Of a DNA stretch of 64,000 nt, positions 58,690-64,000 are shown in pieces. The translations under genes and the position numbers were made by a program. The stretch spans positions 909,001-973,000 of the forward strand of contig JACCIC010000065.1 in the NCBI GenBank assembly GCA_018907035.1. Reading direction: 5' to 3'. Positions within the stretch are counted from its first letter, which is position 1. Every line of letters starts with the position of its first letter. This stretch comes from Sycobia sp. Sy_11 (taxonomy: Eukaryota > Arthropoda > Insecta > Hymenoptera > Epichrysomallidae). A model generated the notes under the pieces. That model was not told the DNA's origin. It made no database searches and saw nothing but the letters and a program-made list of their open reading frames with translations.

Positions 58690-59407
58690 ACCATGGACAG
58701 CCCGAACACTGAATAGAGAATTAGTTATAAACAATATAGACAATAATACTCACTTTTGAATTTATTTAACGTTTCCTTTTACAGCAAATATTCTATTAAT
58801 ATAAGGCGCGGACCGAACTGGCGGTAGTAGAAGTGCTCAGCACGCGGTAAGACGACTAAATAAACGTTAAGAAGAGGAAAAACGCGGTTGAAAACGGCTC
58901 CTCGTATAGTGAGGGCGTATTAATAAAAAAACTCAAACGCGAAGGGTCACTGCGTACCGCTGGCCTAACGCCGATGGATAGGTCAGTTTTCGCTTCTTGT
59001 AATATATACGTCGGGTTACCGCTGAGAGCGCTCACCTCGACGTCTAGTATATTAGAAGAAGGCGAATGGTCGCAGCGCCGAACTGACAGACCGCCCAGGG
59101 CGCCTTGTCAGTTACTGGGGCCTTCCGCACAGCCGTATACCGGGGTACAGCCTAAAGCCTTTCCCAATATACCACGGATGCGACGGAATGGTACGCGGAG
59201 TCGCGATTTTTCAAATGTACTATATGTCGGTATATCGCTATAATAGCGTTTTACTCAACATACCGAGTAAGTTCCAGAATACCACTGCGTCAGATATATC
59301 GCTAATGCTTTCTCTGAGACAGTGCTTCTCTGGAGGGACCCCGAAACTGGGATGCTCGTTGCGTTTTTCCATCTCCTTATATATGAAAAATCTAACGTTG
59401 CGCTTAT

Positions 59408-59537
59408 GGAAAAGTCGTAAAAGATAGTTTTGGACCAATAAGCTCATGATATCTCATCTACTCGCCCTCCTTCAAAACGTACTTGCAATAGTCCTATGCA
59501 AGCCTTGCAGCGGTGGGGGAGAGATTACGACTTTTCC
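59408..59537. repeat. perfect 13-bp inverted repeat
   Basis: GGAAAAGTCGTAA at 59408-59420 and TTACGACTTTTCC at 59525-59537, 104 bp apart. The match extends outward with one gap (GC-TTAT versus GC-TTT). Confidence 0.85.
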
Positions 59538-59617
59538 AAAGCATATGGGAAATAAGTACCGAGCGAGCTCGTATCGTTAATTTTGCTAGCTCGATTTTTC
59601 GTTATACAATAAAAAAC

Positions 59618-60383
59618 ATATTTGCATGTTTATCATGAGTATATTATATTATTAATTGGGTTCACTAAAAATTATGATTCATTTTCCTTTTTGAATTGTA
59701 ACTATACCTTAAAAATTAAGGAAGTTACGGCATTTATTTATAACATACTCATGTTTTACAATGTTTACATTACCTTAGTTTATAGACGCTTGCATATTTT
59801 TGTTTAAATATTTATTTCGAAGAGTATTTTCAATTTTAATTGCGATTATTTTTATATAGTCATAAGTTAGTTAACATATATTATTTATGTAATTTAAATA
59901 AATGACTGTTAGTAATTCGTATAATAATTAATTGATTAATACAATTTTTAATGATTACAAGCTTCAAATTTATAATTGTTTGAAAATAGTAATTATTTAA
60001 TAGAATTGTTAATAATAATAGTGTAAAACTAAATAGGTTGTTTATTTATATTAGATTCTTAGATTTTCATTAAACAACTCTTTTGATTACTAGTTAACTA
60101 TAATAAGAATATTATTATAATATTATGATATCGTAATATTATTAATTATTGTTATAAGAAAAATGAGTAAAACAATAATTATTTTATTATTATTAATATA
60201 ATTATTATACTGTAGGTAGATAAGATTATTTATTAATTTAATATCATTCGTTACGAATTATTATATTATTTCAATAATATTCCTTTTATTTTCCTTTTGG
60301 AATTTAATGTAACTTATATGAATATATACTTGTATGCCGATATATACAAACATACGCATATATACCCGTACATACATATACGC
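59618..60383. other. very AT-rich spacer
   Basis: Nothing supported. Confidence 0.5.
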
Positions 60384-60420
60384 GTATATATTATATATAT
60401 ATATATATATAATATATATG
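60384..60420. repeat. (TA)n microsatellite
   Basis: A short alternating A/T run with one break. Confidence 0.85.
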
Positions 60421-60530
60421 CTTGTGCGGCGTGCGTCGTATACAAGTGCTTATACATTCTTCCCTTCATATTCGTATACGTTTAGAAGAAAGTAAGATAA
60501 GGAAACGAGTCAAGGGCTTCTAGCGGGCAC

Positions 60531-60592
<62 letters not shown>
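60531..60592. repeat. (TA)n microsatellite, one interruption
   Basis: About 62 bp of alternating A/T with a TG step near 60577. Confidence 0.92.
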
Positions 60593-61560
60593 TTACGACT
60601 TGCACATGTGTCCTCACTTGCCCCGCGCTCTCACTTTTCCTGTAGACGGAGTGCGCGTACTACGCAGTTCGTCACAGCAGTTATAAATTTTCTTTTTTTG
60701 TAATCTTCGTATGTTTTAGGTAATCAGATGGGGGAATTAAGACCGTATTTTTTATTAGAGGCCTGCGAAATTTGAATAAAAATTTTTAATAATATAAACT
60801 ATTATGACACAACCCTTATTAATATAAAATTCCAAATTAATAAGAAATTGCAAAAAAATCTACGAGTAAAACAAGAGCAATGTTTTTACTTTACGTGGAA
60901 AATTGAAAAGCGCAAAAGAAATTAAAATACTATCCATTTCTCCCAATTTCTCTAGTCTATTTAGCATAGCTTACAGTGGAGTTTCTCTATTCTGTATGCG
61001 AGATCCTTGTCCAGACCTCTACTGCTGTTTCAAATGCGGAAAACGAGGGTGCTATGTAAGTGTTAGAGGCTTTTCCGAGAGGGGTTTTCGTCTGAGGGCT
61101 TACGCAGCCAAGAGGCCGTGATCATGAAGCTGAAAGGGAAAGAGAAGGTAGCCGAGCGTTCCTGCGTTTAGGAAAATTGCTGCTGAATTTTATCACGTCA
61201 CTTGTTTACGTCTGGCAGCCAGTTCCGTATGCACTATCGCCTCTAAAGTTTTAGCTTCAAAAGTGTGATATTTTGGTTGATGTACATCTAAAGAATGCAC
61301 CACAAAGACAACTAAAAAATCGCATTGACGAGAGCCTTCCTACGTCAATTTAGACTTCATGACGGCTTACACCTCGCTTACTTTGATCTTTAGATGATAT
61401 ATTTGTGAACAATAGAGGCAATGGATTTCACCCGTACGATATCACTGGAATACGTCACTTACGAGGAGATTGTGATCTTTTTAGTCTGGAGGAGGGGGTT
61501 GGATGAAACTTAAATAGGCGGTTCTCAAGCGCTGTGATATATGGAGTTGAAACGTATATT
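60593..61560. other. spacer with mixed-composition patches
   Basis: A 72-codon plus frame (60903-61121) includes CCFKCGKRGC and is cut by a possible GTAAGT donor at 61055, but I find no domain or partner exon. Mixed sequence at 61270-61560 might be regulatory. Confidence 0.35.
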
Positions 61561-62744
61561 TAACCAGTTAAACTATTCATTCACACTATGCAAAAGACGG
61601 CTAGTACTTTGTAATAAATTTTACACCGTAGTCTAATATTCGCCAAGAATATTTGGATTACATTTCATCTCCAGAATATTTTTCTCTAGTTTTAAGACAT
61701 CACTTATATTTCGTTATTATTCTCTAAGATTTCTTGAATATCTTACAATAAAATTCCTAGATTCTCGAAACAGGAACATAATTCTTTTAAGACAATTTAC
61801 AATTTATTAGTAATAATCTTATTTATAAAAGATTTATCTAATAGTTATTAAAAAAAATTATACTTGACCGAATACGGAATATGTTTATCATTTAAATAAG
61901 TAACAGAAGACTTTTTGATGCTAATGTTAGCATTTTCTACATAAACTTTATCAAGTGCAATATTTATAAGCGAACTTTTTTCAGTTGTCGCGAAATTTAA
62001 ATTACTATCTAATTCAATTTTCAGTTGCTATGTGAAACCTAATTTTCATGTTTATAATCTGATTTTAGTGAGTACTGATAGATTTCTGTTTAACCCCCTA
62101 TTACATGTTAATGCAAAAAAAATCCTGTAACAATCGCTTGAACAATTACAATCCATGCTCCGAATCGCTTATAAGTTCTCGGTTTTCATTAACTGTAAGT
62201 GAACGTAATATTCACTGTGAATACTACATTCTTATTGAAAAATGCTTATGCAAAATAGCGAATCGACTACATTTAAAAATTGCAATGCCCGTGGTATCTC
62301 CTTACATCTTGTAATTACGATCGACAAAAACTATTTTAGAGACATTTTTTGTGTTTCTATAAAATAATTGTAGGATTTTCATAACTGCATATATTTTCTA
62401 TGCAACCGCATTTAAAGTTAACATGCTGCATTTGATACTTTCTTATCGATACAATAAAATTCAAATAACAGTTATTAAATCATTGATTTTGATAAAAATT
62501 ATTGTTTTCTATCAAATATCGTCGGTTGATTTACAGTAGAATGCAAATTTTATGTTTATCTAGGGTAATGATTTCTCACTCACATAAAAAATTCTTAAAT
62601 TAAAAATTTTATATTCTGTTGTTAAAGCTATAAGACGATTAATCTTTTGAATAATCTAGAATGTCTGCTAGTGCCCTTTTGAAATTGGAAAAATATTAGT
62701 TAAAGTTGTTAAGAAGATTGTGGAGCAGGCATATAACTCGTCTA
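61561..62744. other. AT-rich spacer
   Basis: Nothing supported. The 69-codon frame at 62105-62314 lacks a domain. Confidence 0.5.
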
Positions 62745-63120
62745 AAATACCCAAGTAAGAAGCGGTGGATAGTGCACAAAAGTAGTAGGGTCAGATAGCG
62801 TCTCCTCGGTCATTCCGCAAGTACGCGCAGATAGCTCGGTCCGAAAATCGCTGTGGAGGTCGTTGCGGCCGTGCATTCTCTCCTTCCTTATCATTTCTAT
62901 CTCTTTCCCTCTCCTGGTATTAGGTGTAGAAGTCGACTGAGTTACGAGCGGTTATAAATTTTGAATATTGGACTTCTCAGTCTCTATCTATTCTGGTCCT
63001 CTCTTTTATTCGCGTATCCTATGACTCCTCTTTGTCGGCGATTCTACCGAGCGGGTTAGCTTCGAGAGCCGCGCCTGCCAGCGTTTATATTCCCTTCGTT
63101 CGGATGATAAAGTGCAAGTT
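62745..63120 (+). promoter_or_regulatory. candidate core promoter in a GC-richer island
   Basis: TATAAA at 62953-62958 is followed by TCAGTC at 62977-62982, an insect initiator match whose A lies 26 bp after the TATA box start. The surrounding 370 bp are GC-richer than the flanks. No coding sequence follows inside the window, so it would serve a long leader or an upstream exon. Confidence 0.3.
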
Positions 63121-64000
63121 CCTGTCCAATTTAATTGTCTATGATAATCAATCTATGATGTTCACCTCTTTTAAAAATGGTTTCTTGTCAAGGTGACTGC
63201 CACACGTTATGATTTAATTTTAATAATTTCTATTTGCGAACGACAAGCCTCGGGAATTGCTGTTGTTGAAAGATTTTACACAACAATAACAAACAATTTA
63301 ATTATTTGAAAGGCCTTTCATTGGTAAAAATCAATGCATAATAGATATGTCAAAGAATGTACATCAGTTTTGTTCGATCTATAATAATTTATTATTTATC
63401 AATTTATACGTTTAGAGAATCAAGAAAAGATTAACTAAGCCTTGCTAAAGATGTATTAATTATCAGCTCAGATATTTTTCATCCAAATCAAGAATTATTT
63501 CTCAAAATCACAATCTTGACATGACTTTTCGACAATCCTGATGTAAAATATTTTTAAACGCTAATCTAAAAATTAATTATTATTCCCCGATATTTCTCCA
63601 CATAGGTTCGCTCGGATGTGAAATAAATAATCAATTTGCATAGCAGTGATGAAATATACTATATTGGATCGATTTTCTATCAGTAAAATAAAGATAGAAA
63701 CTTACGAACTTTAATCTATAATGTATAATGTAACTCTAATCGATAATGTATAAATACCTGGTCTAGTCTATAATCACTACAATATAACATTAAGGAATAA
63801 ATTAAGAACAATCGTTGTGTAGTGCTATATCAACAATTAATCACACTTACATTGTAATTCAAATACAATAGTAGGACATTGATTGCTAAACATTTGTTTA
63901 ACCACCTCGTAAATAAATTGTTGTATATCTACACACAAAATAAATGCATATATTCAAAATCAGATTTAGAAATAAACCTACTAGCCTGTCAGTAAAATTC
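63121..64000. other. AT-rich spacer
   Basis: Nothing supported up to the window end. Confidence 0.5.

Larger units (their letters stand above)
58478..59617. mobile_element. unidentified GC-rich block with inverted repeats
   Basis: About 1.1 kb of GC-richer DNA with sharp edges in AT-rich flanks. It starts TGTTACC, carries AATAAA at 59608-59613 and ends ACA, so an old LTR is possible. Two perfect inverted repeats lie inside (12 bp at 58643/58678 and 13 bp at 59408/59525). Open frames of 64-89 codons match nothing. No flanking duplication is certain. Confidence 0.3.

Noticed and set aside
60975..61055. Candidate coding exon bounded by an acceptor and GTAAGT
   Set aside because: Cys-rich CCFKCGKRGC is suggestive, but no domain or second exon could be found.
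1..64000. CRISPR arrays, prokaryotic operons, phage or plasmid genes
   Set aside because: No regular spacer-repeat array, no ribosome binding sites, and introns and transposons are of animal type.
1..64000. Known microRNA, rRNA or spliceosomal RNA genes
   Set aside because: Reading for common insect microRNA seeds and conserved RNA cores found none; an exhaustive covariance search was not possible by eye.

Overview
The window looks like insect nuclear DNA, most likely from a hymenopteran such as an ant. It is strongly AT-rich by eye, full of (TA)n, (CA)n and (GA)n microsatellites, and carries decayed mariner, BEL/Pao, Penelope-like, LINE and tRNA-derived SINE copies. It has spliceosomal introns with GTAAGT donors and no operon-like packing. 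The species assignment is inference; no single marker gene fixes it.

Ordinary protein-coding genes are almost absent. The one gene I can build with confidence is a small three-exon gene on the minus strand at about 49.87-50.97 kb. It encodes a 73-residue secreted Kazal-type protein whose exons are too short to stand out as open frames. Its cysteine pattern is unusual. Everything else coding is transposon-derived and broken, or is an open frame I cannot support.

Layout. 0-10 kb: AT-rich spacer, a GC-richer block with a TATA box (0.69-1.46 kb) and GC-richer islands near 3.5, 5.8 and 9.8 kb. 10.9-13.15 kb: a dead mariner followed within 10 bp by a second mariner with about 193-bp inverted repeats and a TA duplication. 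15.2-16.06 kb: a Penelope-like fragment, then a degenerate 39-bp tandem repeat of about 11.5 units. 17.3-19.0 kb: a 148-bp duplication, another TATA-bearing block, and two hairpin-GAAA motifs on opposite strands. 20.3-20.6 kb: a homeodomain/POU motif cluster. 20.8-21.57 kb: an unrecognised broken coding region on the minus strand. 21.6-25.3 kb: an internally deleted BEL/Pao retrotransposon with a tRNA-Tyr primer site. 27.37-27.58 kb: a complete SINE with an 11-bp target duplication. 36.8-40.06 kb: a terminal-inverted-repeat element interrupted by a 5'-truncated LINE. 41-47 kb and 49-53.3 kb: compound repeats and GC-rich islands around the Kazal gene. 58.5-59.6 kb: an unexplained GC-rich block with two perfect inverted repeats. 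60-64 kb: spacer with one TATA/initiator pair.

The GC-rich islands at about 28, 31.5, 33, 45.5, 46.6, 49.2 and 52.7 kb lie in long gene-free DNA and some sit beside GA/CT tracts. They may be promoters, enhancers or first exons of neighbouring genes. That is inference; conservation or transcript data would decide it. The transposable elements show repeated nesting and heavy decay, so none is likely to be active.
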